From Anniella stebbinsi (taxonomy: Eukaryota; Chordata; Lepidosauria; Squamata; Anniellidae), in contig JARDYH010000003.1 of the NCBI GenBank assembly GCA_029215795.1, positions 101,650,609 through 101,714,608 of the forward strand: a stretch of 64,000 nt of DNA, given 5' to 3'. The translations under genes were made by a program, and so were the position numbers. The notes beneath the pieces are model-generated. The model worked only from the letters and a program-made list of their open reading frames with translations. It was not told the DNA's origin and ran no database searches. This document shows positions 63,548-64,000 of this stretch, piece by piece; positions within the stretch are counted from its first letter, which is position 1; every line of letters begins with the position of its first letter.

Positions 63548-64000
63548 AAGAATGAGACTCAAAGGCTGCATTCGGACAACACATTAGTCAATGTTGGGTT
63601 GAGTAGCCAACTCACAGTTGGTTATTTTGTGGGTACTCCCCACACAACATATTCCTACACAACTGTGGGTGGTTGGGGCTGGCGTTGAGTGGACTAATAG
63701 TCAACCCAGCATTTGACTGACATAGCCCCCGCCCCTCTCCCCACCCTCCCTCCTCCCTCAGTCCTCCCAGTTCTATCCCAGCAGCCTCTGCAAGTTGTAC
63801 CAGTTGTAGCAGAGTGGCAGCCACTGCTTTGGTCACTCTTGCTGCCTGCTTCTATGGGCTTGTGTTTTAACCCACTCACCACACACCATTAACCCACTCA
63901 CCCTCCACACAATACTTTAAACAACTGGCTTCGAGCTAAACAATTTGCAAGCCAGTTGTTTCTCTCAGTTGCTTATTTGGGCGGAATAGCATACCGTCAG
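63548..64000. mobile_element. partial inverted-repeat DNA element at window edge
   Basis: GGCTGCATTCGGACAACACATTAGTCAA, with repeated AACCCA/GTTGG(G/T)T motifs and AACAACTGGCTT...AAGCCAGTTGTT (about 63920-63960), suggests a fold-back DNA element running off the window. The other end is not visible. Confidence 0.4.

Overview
The window looks like a squamate reptile (lizard or snake) nuclear genome. The evidence is an intron-rich vertebrate gene on the + strand whose introns are packed with L2, CR1 and Vingi/I-like LINEs, a Penelope-like element, tRNA- and 5S-derived SINEs, a Helitron and many non-autonomous hAT-type elements. This assignment is inference from the repeat mix; no species is claimed.

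The only host gene I can support is the 3' two-thirds of a GALNT8-like polypeptide N-acetylgalactosaminyltransferase. Eight coding exons (765-948, 12441-12638, 18554-18668, 35568-35753, 37654-37791, 43150-43245, 44563-44730, 62167-62316) have GT/AG borders and compatible phases and join into about 411 codons ending in TAG. They cover the second half of the glycosyltransferase domain and a C-terminal ricin-type lectin domain. The promoter, membrane anchor, stem and first catalytic exons lie left of the window. Nothing in the exons suggests a pseudogene.

Layout: intron A (949-12440) holds a Vingi-like LINE fragment, L2 pieces, two copies of a CpG-rich 356-bp inverted-repeat element, two hAT-type elements, a minus-strand L2 nested in an older hAT, and an LTR-like block carrying a 730-bp GC-rich hAT. 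Intron B (12639-18553) holds stacked minus-strand CR1s broken by hAT-type fold-back elements, and a tRNA-like SINE. Intron C (18669-35567) holds two Vingi/I-like LINEs, a Penelope-like element, an inverted SINE pair and more CR1. Intron E (37792-43149) holds a 3.66-kb Helitron. Intron G (44731-62166) holds three more copies of the CpG-rich element, a near-intact L2 LINE headed by tandem promoter-like monomers, and a 3.26-kb hAT-type element with an internal minisatellite. After the last exon come a 5S-derived SINE, a CR1 and the start of another inverted-repeat element.

The best candidate for something undescribed is the seven-copy, 340-356-bp CpG-rich family (2176, 3868, 28138, 29131, 46235, 47298, 49422). 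Three copies have perfect 3-bp target duplications, and one insertion can be verified against the reading frame of the LINE it interrupted. Next are the L2 with a 5' monomer array and a graded (TGCC)n tract, and the 3.26-kb hAT with a perfect 8-bp duplication but no visible transposase.

All repeat boundaries were read by eye. Family names are recognition, not database hits.
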